From Candidula unifasciata (Eukaryota > Mollusca > Gastropoda > Stylommatophora > Geomitridae), in assembly GCA_905116865.2 (NCBI GenBank), contig CAJHNH020008547.1, forward strand, positions 936,243 through 1,000,242: a DNA stretch of 64,000 nucleotides. The letters run 5' to 3'. The notes below the pieces were generated by a model. That model was not told the DNA's origin. It saw only the letters and a list, made by a program, of their open reading frames with translations, and searched no databases. A program made the position numbers and the translations under genes. Of this stretch, positions 23,201-32,785 are shown piece after piece; positions within the stretch are counted from its first letter, which is position 1; every line of letters begins with the position of its first letter.

Positions 23201-24492
23201 ACCTCAGTGCCGCAATCTAACAGAATGTACAATCTAGAAGATATAATGACGTCGTTTACTGACCCATCAATTTAAAGGTCAGGAAATCAGTCTTTCAGAT
23301 GGGCTTTCTGTCTACCAGAAATTCTCTAGGGTCCACCCATCAATGTGGAATACTTGTCTGTTTTATAGGGTCCACTTATCAATGTAAAATACTTGTCTGT
23401 TTTCTAGGGTCGACCCATCAATGTAAAATAATTGTCTGTTTTCTAGGGTCGACCCATCAATGTAAAATACTTGTCTGTTTTCTAGTGTCGACCCATCAAT
23501 GTAAAATAATTGTCTGTTTTCTAGGGTCGACCAATCAATTTAAAATACTTGATTGTTTTCTAGGTTGGACTCATCTATGTAAATATGTTTAGATGAAGTC
23601 ATCATATTTCATAATCTCAAAATCCGATATTAGTAACTACATAGCTCACCTAACAGTTACAATGTCTCTGCGAGGCTTTGATCGAATGCTTTGAGAAAAC
23701 TGCTCAAAGAGAATAACAACATTATATCAGCATGTGAGCATAACTTTGATTCATTTATTACATAACGCACATGCACTAAAATATTGTCACAGTAATCTCC
23801 TAGCGCTGAGAGTAACTTGGTATGGCAATGTCTTATTTCCAGATCGACTCCTACAGTCTTGGAGTTGTGCTCTGGTGCATGGTATTTGAACGCGAGGCTG
23901 ATGAGAAAATCGACTACTATTTCGAGACCAGGAAACAACGAGATCTGCTGCCAAATATCAGGTATGTTCGATTACTTTCAAAGTCATTATTATTATCATC
24001 ACCATTTATTGCTTTGCTCTTTACTCTATTTAATTCGTGATATTTAATTTGTTTAACTTATCCAGTCTTGGACTCTCACTCAGTCACTGAGGAAAAAGAT
24101 TGGAGCTTTTGAATTGAAATGTTATAGAACAACTCTTAGAATACCATGGATCAGGAAGAGAAAAAAACATCGACATTCTGAACGAGTTGAACATCAAGGA
24201 GAACTGGCTCATAAACAGCATCCTGTCCCGAAAGTTGAAGCATTTTAGGTGGTCTTTAGAATATAGGTCTACCCCTGTGTGCCATTTATGTCTGAAGGTG
24301 TGGGAAACTGGTAGAGATGGGGGGAGGGGGGTCATTCTAGAAGAGGAAATAAGGAAAGACGAAACAGTAATGTTGACTACATCTTCCACTAGGCATCAAA
24401 TGATTTAAACGTGTAGCACCATGTACCCGAATTGCCTTATGCATGAAAGTGTTTCTTGTGTTTACTTCGCTGTACATTGACTTACTTGATAT

Positions 24493-24539
<47 letters not shown>

Positions 24540-25459
24540 CGTCGTGTAGTTTACTGGAGTCGTTTACATTAATTTATCTCACTTCACTCTACACATTACT
24601 TTATTCTGTTTTACCTATCCTATACTCATGTATGTATGTATGTATGTATGTATGTATGTATGTATGTATGTATGTATGTATGTATGTATGTATGTATGTA
24701 TGTATGTATGTATGTATGTATGTATGTATGTATGTATGTATGTATGTATGTATGTATGTATGTATGTATGTATGTATGTATGTATGTATGTATGTATGTA
24801 TGTATGTATGTATGTATGTATGTATGTATGTATGTATGTATGTATGTATGTATATATGTATGTATGTATGTATCTATGTATCTATGTATCTATGTATGTA
24901 TGTATGTATCTATGTATGTATGTTGTACCACATCAGTACTTCACACAAGCAATAAACACTTGGTGACACAAAGTGCCACCATGCGGATGAGGAACACCCG
25001 TGAAGAGGCCCGGAAACCCCGTTCAGTCGTTAGGCCATATTTCAGGCTCAGCTATATTTTAAGGCCCCTGCAAAATCTAGGTTGGGGCTTCAAAATAACT
25101 AAAAATTGCATTCCACAATGGGGTGACGAGAAGGCACAAATCATATACTCACAGTGCGAAAAATAAATTCCATGAATAAAGTCCTCATCAATTAATCATT
25201 AGAAAATCGTGTTGTTAATCCTTGGGTTTGTGTTTCTATGTTTTTGTATGGCGTTCCATGTTTTGTTCATCACTCTTTAGATATTCAAGAATGCTGTTCT
25301 GTTACCGAATACTAGTTCATGTTTCTGGTCTCTATTCCTTACAGGGACATGTTGCTGAGACTTCTACAGCCGGACCCAGCAAAAAGAGTCACAGCTGAAG
25401 ATTTCCTTCGCAGGGTGCGCCGGGACAGTGTCTACAGATCGGTTATAGACAGCAACTAG
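20258..25459 (+). CDS. Serine/threonine protein kinase, three coding exons, 284 residues
   Basis: Exons 20258-20878 (donor GTAAGT), 23843-23961 (acceptor TTATTTCCAG, donor GTATGT) and 25345-25459 (acceptor TTCCTTACAG, stop TAG) join in frame (phases 0 and 2). Kinase landmarks by residue: beta-3 Lys54 in FIVKTF, helix-C Glu74 in YREVQF, catalytic loop HFDVKLDN 144-151, DFG 164-166, GGTTGYLAPE ending at 193, Asp209 in IDSYSLGVVLW, and the subdomain XI Arg in PAKR at 260. HFD replaces HRD, but catalytic Asp146, Lys148 and Asn151 are kept and DxKxxN indicates Ser/Thr specificity. The glycine-rich loop is hard to find (NGDIVLAS), so nucleotide binding may be unusual. No transmembrane or extra domain is seen. 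The start at 20258 is chosen because it opens the kinase-like part; the same frame stays open to ATG 20171. The subfamily is not recognised. Confidence 0.85.
20879..22022. other. Kinase intron 1, proximal part
   Basis: No supported gene. There is a T-rich stretch at 21085-21125 and a pyrimidine-rich stretch at 21580-21680. Confidence 0.5.
22378..22645. repeat. 39-bp minisatellite in duplication unit 1
   Basis: The unit AGGGTCGACCCATCAATGTA plus AAATACTTGTCTGTTTTCT occurs about 6.5 times; alternate units carry AATAATTG instead of AATACTTG. Confidence 0.95.
22898..22974 (+). pseudogene. Truncated ghost copy of kinase exon 2
   Basis: The acceptor TTATTTCCAG and the first 77 bases of exon 2 (IDSYSLGVVLWCMV to EKIDY) are identical to 23843-23919, then the duplication junction follows. 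Read on, it gives FLV and a TAG stop. No good donor follows, but its acceptor is as good as that of the true exon. Confidence 0.9.
23323..23590. repeat. 39-bp minisatellite in duplication unit 2
   Basis: Same array as at 22378 with the same unit number, so it was copied with the duplication and has not changed length since. Confidence 0.95.
24063..24250 (+). mobile_element. LINE-d relic in kinase intron 2
   Basis: It reads SWTLTQSLRKKIGAFELKCY then RTTLRIPWIRKRKK, and after a frame change LNIKENWLINSILSRKLKHF. It matches the LINE-d tails at 1685 and 1345. Confidence 0.75.
24499..24536. repeat. (CA)n microsatellite
   Basis: About 18 CA units. Confidence 0.95.
24629..24924. repeat. (GTAT)n microsatellite, about 73 units
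   Basis: Nearly pure GTAT for about 250 bp, with ATAT/CTAT variants at the right end. It directly joins the LINE-c module at 24926, whose 3' end faces it. Confidence 0.98.
24926..25130 (-). mobile_element. LINE-c 3' module, deletion-derivative type, in kinase intron 2
   Basis: Minus strand: ATGCAATTTTTAGTTATTTT, GAAGCCCCAACCTAGATTTT, TGGCCTAACGACTGAACGGG, CACTTTGTGTCACCAAGTGT and CTGATGTGGTACAAC, then the (ATAC)n strand of the microsatellite. Confidence 0.75.
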
Positions 25460-25625
25460 GATTTGAAGCATTTCCGGATATTACGTAGACAGCTGCTGTG
25501 ATTTCGAGAGCGTGTGGGCATAAAATAGACATCAAATAGGATTTTTAAAACTTCTAGATAGTTTATAGACATCGTTTAGGATTTTCGATTTTAAATAACG
25601 CAGAGACAGCATTTAGAATTGTCCA
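25441..25625 (+). repeat. Degenerate tandem repeat covering the kinase stop codon and 3' UTR start
   Basis: About four to five loose copies of a motif like ATAGACAGCAACTAGGATTT recur at about 25445, 25487, 25528, 25566 and 25600. The first contains the last codons and the stop. Confidence 0.6.
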
Positions 25626-25879
25626 TATTCACAAACATAAAAATTGATTTTAGATTCAGTATTTTTAGATACCGGCAAAGAATTAGAATTCTGTATTTAT
25701 TAATTTCTTGAAATTTTAAATGTAAACAGATTATCTGATGGAGAAAGATAATTCAAGTTTCAAGATGGAACAAACAGGTTACGTCTTTAATGATTCAGTG
25801 CTGTCAGCAAAGCTAAACATTTATACAGTGAAGTGCCAAACTTGAACAGTCTTTGAAGTTTCAATACTGAGAAGAGTGG

Positions 25880-26160
25880 CCACCTGGTAGATTACAACTG
25901 AATCTTTGTTTCTGAAGGATTTGATATGATGTCCTATAGATTACCTCTATATCTTTTTTTTTTTTAATGGAGGACTTAAATTGAGGTACAGTAGATTGCC
26001 TCTGCATCTTTTTTTGTTGTTGTTGTTGAAGGATTTGATCTGGTGTCCTAAAAATTAAATTTATATCTTTGTTTCTGGAGTACTTGATGCCCTATACACC
26101 ACCACTGTATTGTTGTTTCTGAAGGACTTGATTGCATGTTCTATAGATTACCCAAGAAGC
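25880..26160 (+). repeat. Degenerate tandem repeat of about 60-65 bp
   Basis: Copies share TAGATTACC, ATATCTTTGTTTCTGAAGGA and a CTTGAT...TGTCCTATAG end. About five copies lie in the presumed 3' flank of the kinase gene. Confidence 0.7.
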
Positions 26161-26391
26161 TGAAAAAATAGCTCCTGTTGTCTCAGAATGTATAAAATTT
26201 GTGAACACTGTGACGGAGAAACGTGTGTGAAAAAATCTGGATCATTCTCTATATGAACGTGTATGGACAGTACCCAGTTTTCTTGGGGTGGGGTGTGTTC
26301 AGTAAATGTGTGGCTTCCGGTGGTTTTGTTATGTATGACTTTCTTTTTAATGTTTAAAACTCTTTAATTTAAAGTATTATATTCACAAAGT

Positions 26392-26625
26392 CTATGTCTG
26401 TGGGTTAGGCGTTACGAATGCGATTTGTAATGCCGGGATGCTGGGTTCGATCCCAGCTGCGGGCATTGCGTCTTGCGTTGATTTCGACAGAGGTATCAAG
26501 AAGCCGACCGTCCAGAGCAATGCCAAACTACTGGACGTAAACTTGCCTAGGAAAACCACAACAGACAAAAAAGGCTGGGGTTGGTTCTGCAACGTACTGT
26601 AACGGATACGCAGCTAACTTTTTAC
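26392..26625 (+). mobile_element. SINE-B, full-length tRNA-derived copy
   Basis: The head GTCTGTGGGTTAGGCGTTAC contains an A-box-like GGTTAGGCG; GCTGGGTTCGATCCCAGC holds an exact B box (GGTTCGATCCC). The body contains CGACCGTCCAGAGCAATGCC, AAACTACTGGACGTAAACTT, CTAGGAAAACCACAACAGAC and ends near CGGATACGCAGCTAACTTTT. Other copies: 41962 (-), 51010 (+), 51640 (-). Confidence 0.85.
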
Positions 26626-27260
26626 CCTCATATGCCAGCAAAAGAGTCAGGTAATCTTGAAGTAAACTTATAGGAAAATTGTTTGCCTTCTGATATACTA
26701 TATTGTGCAAATATTTGACGATTGTTACAGTTCAGTTCTCTTGCTCTCTCAGTATTATTTTAGGAACGTATCTTGTCTCCATGTCAGAGGCTGTCCAGGG
26801 GCTATTTGCCACAAGTATTGTTGGCCCAGTTCTCGCAAGAGGTAGCTCTTTATCGAACCCGTTGTCTGGAGTCGACCCGCTCAACCTTTGAGTCACAAAC
26901 AGGCTCACTTACTATTGTGGCTAACTCAAGTTAGCACCATATGCCATTACGGCGGCAGCCAGAGCAATAACCAATATATGTGCTCTTGTATTCCTAATAT
27001 GGAGTTTACTTATTTTTCTAATGTACATAAATATTGACTATAATAAACTTACAACTCAGTTACAATGAATTTATCACGTCTTTAGATTTGTGTCTGTTAT
27101 GAAACCATGTTTTACATGTTATCTGTATTTACAACAACGACAACAACAACAAAAGGAAACCACCTTTCTTTTCTGTACTTTACTAGTGGATTGTCATTAA
27201 TTTTCTTATTCTTTTCCCTCTTCTTATTATTATAATTTTCTGCATCATTTTCTTCTTTTT
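26626..27260. other. No recognisable gene
   Basis: It has a short (CAA)n run near 27131-27152. Confidence 0.5.
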
Positions 27261-27450
27261 CGTTCCCTTCTTCTTCTTGTTATCTTCTTCTTTATCATCT
27301 TCTTTTTTTTTTCTTCCTCTGCTTCTTCTTCTTCTTTTGCTTCTTCTTCTTCTTCTCTTCTTCTCCTCCTCCTTCTGCTTCTTTACCTTCTTCTTGTTCT
27401 TTTTTTTTTTTTCATATTCTACTTCTTCCGCCTTCTCCTTCCCATCCTCC
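27261..27450. repeat. Imperfect (CTT)n pyrimidine tract
   Basis: Strongly pyrimidine-biased for about 190 bp; its complement encodes only a lysine/arginine/glutamate-rich shadow frame. Confidence 0.85.
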
Positions 27451-27794
27451 ATATCATTTTCTCTCTTTATTTTTCACTAATACCAACCCTTCTTCTTTCT
27501 CCTGCTCTTTCACAATTACCACTTCTTCCACCTCGATCTCTATTTTCTTATTCTTCTTCGTCCTCCTGTTCGTTTTCGGTATCCTTTCTTTATCTACCAG
27601 CAAATCATGTGGCCTCATAATACTGAAACATATCAACTGGTGTCTTATTAGTACGAATTTTTGGCCTATAGTTATCACTCAAAGGGTAATAAACGTCTTC
27701 AGGAAATGACATATATTGTGAGGCAGCATATTGATGTGGACCAGGGACCTTTCACAATTACTAGGAATAAATTTACGACTTTGGAATTCATCAT

Positions 27795-28552
27795 TATCAG
27801 GTGCCTTGCCGACTGGCATGGGCGATCATGCCTCTCTACAATCCGCGATCCCCTGCAACATGTATCAGATCGTGTGCGGACACACCTCCATGCTATGCAA
27901 AAAGACTGTCAAGTATCTTCTATCTTTGTCTTCCTCTATCCCTCCTTCCACAGATCTTTCCAGTGGTGACAACATGTTCTTTTTTTCCCCTCTTCTCATA
28001 ACATGGCCGAAAAATGATGACTGTCTCCTTCTGATGTCTGTGATCAGTTGTCTTTGGGCTTCCGCCTTTGTCAAAACCTCTTGGTTGCTCTTTTTGGCTG
28101 TCCAAGGTATTTTAAGCATTCTTTTTTAAACCACATGTCTAATTCCTCAAAAAATTGTTTGGCCTGCCTACCGATTGTCCAGGATTAACAGCCAAATGTT
28201 AAAACTGGATGTATGTAGCAAGCTAGAATTCTTTTTCTGACCTTCAATGACAGAGACATTTTATAAAATGCAATTTTTGTCTGTCCTGTTTCTTATTTCA
28301 GTAATGCATCTTCCATCTGATGTTATCCATGTGCCCAGGTACTTAAATTTGTGTACTTGCGCCACAATTACACCATCAACTTTTATTACACATTTAGGAA
28401 TAATTCTTTTCTTTGATACCGCCATTGCTTCTGAATTCTCATTTTTCAAACTGAGGCACATTCTTCCACTTTCTACCAAAACAATGTCTATCGTTTCCTG
28501 AAGTTTTTTCTGACTTGTTACTATCAAGACTGTGTCATCAGCATAATGTCTT
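27795..28552 (-). mobile_element. LINE-a reverse transcriptase relic with intact YADD
   Basis: Minus strand: RHYADDTVLIVTSQKKLQET at 28552-28493, SLKNENSEAMAVSKKRIIPK, VHKFKYLGTWITSDGRCITE, then after frame breaks MLKIPWTAKKSNQEVLTKAE, RRRQSSFFGHVMRRGEKKNM and a 3' end with ATCGCCCATGCCAGTCGGCA and (TGA)-like tail at 27795-27803. It starts within a few bases of the end of a LINE-b copy in the same orientation. Confidence 0.85.
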
Positions 28553-28555
28553 CTT

Positions 28556-29055
28556 CTGCCTTTCTATCCTCCAATGGAGCATAGGCCCTCAACCAACTCA
28601 CGCCAAGTCGTTCTATCCTTCACCATTGCATGGAGCTCTCCCCATGTCCTCCCCATCTTTCTAACCTCATTTTCCAGCTCTCTTCTCCGTGTGTTTTTTG
28701 GCCTTCCTTTATTCCTATGCCCTGTGGGTTCCAATGCAAAGACTTTCTAGTTATGCTGTTTTCCTGTTTTCTCAGTGTGTGTCCTATCCAACGCCATCGT
28801 CTGTTCCTCACCTCTTGGTCCACTGGAGCCTGCTTAGTGCTCTCCCAAAGTTCTACATTAGTTATTCTATCATACTATTTAATTCCTTCTATTCTGCGCT
28901 GGCACCAGTTAATGAATGTCTGTAATTTCTTAGTAATTGCCTTGGTTGTTCTCCATGTTTCCTCCCCATACAAAAGTACTGATTTGACATTAGAATTAAA
29001 AACGTTTAGTTTAGTATTTCGTTTAATTTCTTTTGACCTCCACAAATTCCATAAT
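28556..29055 (-). mobile_element. LINE-b C-terminal coding region
   Basis: Minus strand: WRSKEIKRNTKLNVFNSNVK, SVLLYGEETWRTTKAITKKL, QTFINWCQRRIEGIK, a stop, then [40 protein letters not shown] and [20 protein letters not shown], ending near RIERLGVSWLRAYAPLEDRK. This is the classic tail of LDFADD-type LINEs. Only two stops interrupt about 165 codons. Confidence 0.85.
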
Positions 29056-29339
29056 CAGCATAATGTAAATTGTTTATATTGTGTCCAATAACTACAATTC
29101 CGGGCATAAAAATCAAAAAATTATATTGGAATCACAACAACTAAATAAATAAATAGGAATGATAACACCTTAACAATGTGGCACAAGTTATAGTCTTATC
29201 AGATCTCGCTGTTTCTCGTTACCGTAAAAACTCAGCATCTCATTTAGAATGAAACATTCACGGCTTTGGTCAGATTCAGTGAACAATGACAGACAATGAA
29301 CTGTGTAATATATTGCCTGTACCCTCATTATTTAAATAG

Positions 29340-29578
29340 CAAAGTAAAAGTAAAGTAGAGGACATTTGCCCACGCTTTCGGACTTATTTGCAATAGCCTA
29401 GACTTATATTGTATAGACCGATCAGCACTTGGTGAGTGATGTGGTCAGCATCACACCTTTACTCATTAGATATTTACCTGGTACCATTTTATTTTTGGAA
29501 GTCCGGCTGAGTCAGGACCTGAACCTAGCACCTTATGATCCCGAGGGGAGCATCTAGCCGCTACACCACGGCTGCTAA
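29340..29578 (-). mobile_element. SINE-A, full-length
   Basis: Minus strand: tRNA-like head CCGTGGTGTAGCGGCTAGAT (A-box region), B-box-like GGTTCAGGTCC, CTGACTCAGCCGGACTTCC, CAGGTAAATATCTAATGAGT, TGACCACATCACTCACCAAG, TGCTGATCGGTCTATAC and a 3' end TTTACTTTTACTTTGC. The core body between head and 3' half is shorter than in the 34964 and 48215 copies. Confidence 0.85.
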
Positions 29579-29649
29579 AATTAAATAATAAATACTGTAG
29601 AAATTTAAAATTTATTGGATCAAAAATAAAACACGTACCTATAACCCTA

Positions 29650-29706
29650 AAGATCTGAACATCGAAGTCAACTGGCTCACAAACAGCATCCTGTCTATGA
29701 AACAAA
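29650..29706 (+). mobile_element. Short LINE-d fragment
   Basis: It reads LNIEVNWLTNSILSMKQIF, the same segment as at 1700 and 24188. Confidence 0.6.
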
Positions 29707-29761
29707 TATTTTAGCAACATTTAATGTCTCAGTGGCATATTAAACGGACAAACAGAAGAAG

Positions 29762-30050
29762 TAAAAGTAAAAAAAAAGTAAAGATCCTTTTTCACGCCTT
29801 TCGGCGCAGTGGGCATATGGGCAGAGCGTCCCATATTTTTACAGACCATCAGCACTGTGGGTAATGTTTTCAGCATTACGCCGGCTGTCTTTACTTTCCC
29901 AGGACAGCCCATCCTGGTACCCATTTTAGGCTGGGTCGACCTGCGACGTCCCATACCACGACAAAAATCCACGCAGCCTGCAGTGGGTTTCGATCGCGGT
30001 ATGCTGGCTTACGAGTCGGACTCGTAACGCCTTAGCCACGGACGCCAAAC
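29762..30050 (-). mobile_element. SINE-A body with a different tRNA-like head
   Basis: The 3' half matches SINE-A (TTTCACGCCTTTCGGCGCAG, CCATATTTTTACAGACCATC, TACTTTCCCAGGACAGCCCA on the plus strand). The head on the minus strand is GGCGTCCGTGGCTAAGGCGT, ACGAGTCCGACTCGTAAGCC and CGATCGAAACCC, closer to the SINE-B head. It looks like a head-swapped or chimeric SINE. Confidence 0.75.
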
Positions 30051-31005
30051 AGAAGAAGAGCCGAGGCTGGCCATGCGGAGATGTACACAGGACACTTTCC
30101 AATGAACAACATGTTTATTTTTTATAGACTGTGGAGATTCTTCTGAAAATGGTTTTTTTAAAGAGGGGGGGGGGGGGGGGTAAGTTGTATAACATTGTTA
30201 ACCTGGATATTTCGTAAAGAATGCACTTGCCCTGCGCCCTGAGAGCATCAGGCTCGCGAAGCCTCTGTCACACAGTCCTAAAATTTATCAATAAAGACTG
30301 GACAACTTACTTCTTTATATCGTGCCAGCTCCAAAAGTTTGTACAGTTTGTTTACTGCCACCATGTCAGGACAAAACTCTATCCACAACCGTCTCTAGTT
30401 GTCTCATCATGATTCTCAATTTACACACATTTCCATTTGTCCATCATTTCTGTTATCATGAGGTAAACCCATAACGAAATCAAAACTGGGTCTTTGTCGT
30501 GCCCGTGGAAAAAAAAAAATGTGTCAAAAGATGTGACGCCAGATATGAACAATACACAGGTAGCTCTTGTCTCCTGCTGAGTATGTCTCGAAGTGTTTTT
30601 AGGCTTACAACTCCCATTCTGTCCTGGCTGATGTTACGACGGGTGGCTCTAACAGGGTTTTCCTGTCTTGCGGCGCAAATTAGTGCACCCAGGTAGCCAA
30701 AGAAGAATTTTTTTTTTAAACCAACTGGGATTGTCAATCGGCACTCTCTGAGGGAGATACTATAGATGAGATTCAAATGCTAAAGGATGATAAGTGTGTT
30801 ACCTAGCTGTACTAACTTGTGAAAATTTGTTTCCACACCTAAGACTCTTTTTGAAACCATGTTATACTTATGAAAAACGTCTGAACGTTTCTTAAAAAAA
30901 AAATAAGCGACTTATCTAACTAACATTACGCTAAATACTTTCTACAACACTTTCTGGTAACTACTTAAGCTGGGTCAGCATAGGAACAAACGTTTTTCTT
31001 ATTAT
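30051..31005. other. No supported gene; poly-G at 30168-30181
   Basis: A 98-codon minus-strand frame (30776-30480) with GALICAARQENPVRATRRNI is open but has no motif I recognise. Confidence 0.45.
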
Positions 31006-31007
31006 CA

Positions 31008-31041
<34 letters not shown>

Positions 31042-31260
31042 CTACTCCTGCTCCTTCTTCTTCTTCTTTTGTTTGTTAGTCTTAGCTTGAAAGTTTTGGG
31101 TTTTTTTTTTTCATTCAGTTCGAGAATTTGGTCTTGTTATAGAACTTGAGTTTTGCGTACACATTCTTCCTACAGATCTGGCTTATTTGTATGCAGACTG
31201 TTGGCACCTGGCCTTGTGTCAGCTTGTTTAATTCTAAGGTGTCTGTCGTGTGTCGCTCTA
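31006..31260. repeat. (ATT)n run followed by a dispersed repeat shared with 59062-59165
   Basis: (ATT)n at 31008-31038. Then AATTTGGTCTTGTTATAGAA, CTTGAGTTTTGCGTACACAT and GCAGACTGTTGG, which match 59070-59150 in order and orientation. Confidence 0.6.
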
Positions 31261-31539
31261 TTTAATCACATATCTGTCTGTCCTGCTGTGCTCCCTTCAA
31301 CTCCGAAAATCCTAGATTAGTACACAACATATGTTCAAAGGGAAGTCAAAAAAACAAAAAAAAAAAACAAAAAAAAAAACAACAACAACAACACACACAC
31401 AAAAACACATATCTAACAATTCCAAAGGGGTATGTTTTAATTAAAGGCTCAATGATAGTAATCCCAACAGACGCCAGATTTTGTTAGTGTGGTCAGGTCA
31501 AATGGGAGACAAGAGAAAAAAATATATAAAACAAAATGC

Positions 31540-31990
31540 CGGTTTAGGATGTGTATGTGTGTGTCTGCATGTGTCTGTCTGTGGGTGTGTGTCTATGTAA
31601 GTGTGTCTGTGGGTGTGTGTCTATGTATGTGTGTCTGTGTGTGTTTGCTTGTGTGTGTATGTGTCTGTGGTGTGTGTGTGTATTTGTGGGTCTGAGTATG
31701 TGTCTGTGTGTGTGAGTCTGCGTCTGTGCTTTTAGTTTGTGTGTCTGTGTGTGAATATCTGTATATGTTTGGTTTGTGTGTATCTGTGTGCGTATGTTTG
31801 TGTTGTGTGTGTGTGTGTCTTCGTGTGTTTCTGTGTGTGCCTATGTGTACGTGTATGTATAAATGTGTGTGTTTTGGATGTATGTGTATGTGTGTGTGTA
31901 TGTACGTCTGCCTTTATGTTGGTGTGTATGTACGCGTGTTTAAGTGAGTGGGTGGGTGCATGTATGTAGAGGGCGGAGGAAGGAGGGGGG
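31540..31990. repeat. (TG)n-rich region
   Basis: Dense GTGT, GTCTGT and GTATGT for about 450 bp; the cysteine/valine-rich frames across it are by-products. Confidence 0.9.
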
Positions 31991-32312
31991 GGGGGGCGAG
32001 GAGTGCGTGTGGTAGTGTGTGCATGCATTTTACCGCTGTTGCTTTTGTATTTTTTCTAGAACATATATTACCATATGAATTTAACATACTGTATTGATAA
32101 AACACAACTGCTGTGTGACAAACGGATGTTTGGAAGGGCCAGATCTAAGACGTGCCCGATGTGTGAACCTTTGAAAATAAAGTTCGTTAGCTCGTGCGTT
32201 CGTTCACAGTAAAAACTAAAACAAAAAACAACTTGCACATCGTTCATTGTTTGGCGCTGAATTTCATTTCTGTTTTGTGTCGCTCTTTTTTATTTTTATT
32301 TTTTTATTTTTG

Positions 32313-32505
32313 GGTCTGTCGATCTATAATTCTTCAGTTGTCTGTCGATCTATAATTCTTCAATTGTCTGTCGATCTATAATTCTTCAGTTGCCTGTCGA
32401 TCTATAATTCTTCTATTGTCTGTCTATTTATAATTCTTCAGTTGTCTGTCGATCTATAATTCTTTAATTGCCTGTCTCATGTCACAGTTCTTCAGTCGTC
32501 TATCT
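32313..32505. repeat. 26-bp minisatellite, about 7 units
   Basis: The unit TCTGTCGATCTATAATTCTT plus CAGTTG, diverging at the right end. Confidence 0.95.
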
Positions 32506-32524
32506 TGTTTTACTCTTCCTAATT

Positions 32525-32785
32525 ATATAAGTGTCTTTTGTCTCTCTCGGTTTCATAGCTGTGTCTCTTGTGTCACTCTCTCAATTTCCTAGCTGTATCT
32601 TGTGTCACTCTCTCAATTTCATAGTAGTGTCTTGTGTCACTCTCTCAATTTCCTAGCTGTATCTTGTGTCACTCTCTCAATTTCTTAGTTGTGTCTTGTG
32701 TCACTCTCTTAATTTCTTAGTAGTGTCTTGTATTGTGGTTGGTGGAAGAATTGTGTCACTCTCTCAATTTCAGTTGTGAATCATA
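32525..32785. repeat. About 32-bp minisatellite, left segment
   Basis: The unit TTGTGTCACTCTCTCAATTT plus CTTAGTTGTGTC; about eight units, then LINE-a sequence starts. Confidence 0.9.

Larger units (their letters stand above)
22023..23922 (+). repeat. Recent 945-bp tandem duplication spanning the end of kinase intron 1 and part of exon 2
   Basis: Unit 1 is 22023-22968 and unit 2 is 22969-23913. Landmarks are 945-946 bp apart (GTGTAGGC 22033/22979; TATGGCAATG 22876/23821). About nine substitutions and one A-run length change separate the units, roughly 1%. The 9-mer CTACTATTT stands at both outer breakpoints (22023 and 23914), and a one-base variant of it at the junction (22969), consistent with a microhomology- or slippage-based event. 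Confidence 0.95.

Noticed and set aside
24628..25166. Frames of repeated MYVC residues
   Set aside because: Direct translation of the (GTAT)n microsatellite.
28630..29091. 153-codon plus-strand frame
   Set aside because: Antisense shadow of the LINE-b C-terminal coding region.
30480..30776. 98-codon minus-strand frame with GALICAARQENPVRATRRNI
   Set aside because: It looks protein-like in part, but I cannot link it to any family or splice site.
31489..32105. Cys/Val-rich and His/Thr-rich frames
   Set aside because: Translation of a TG-rich simple-sequence region on both strands.
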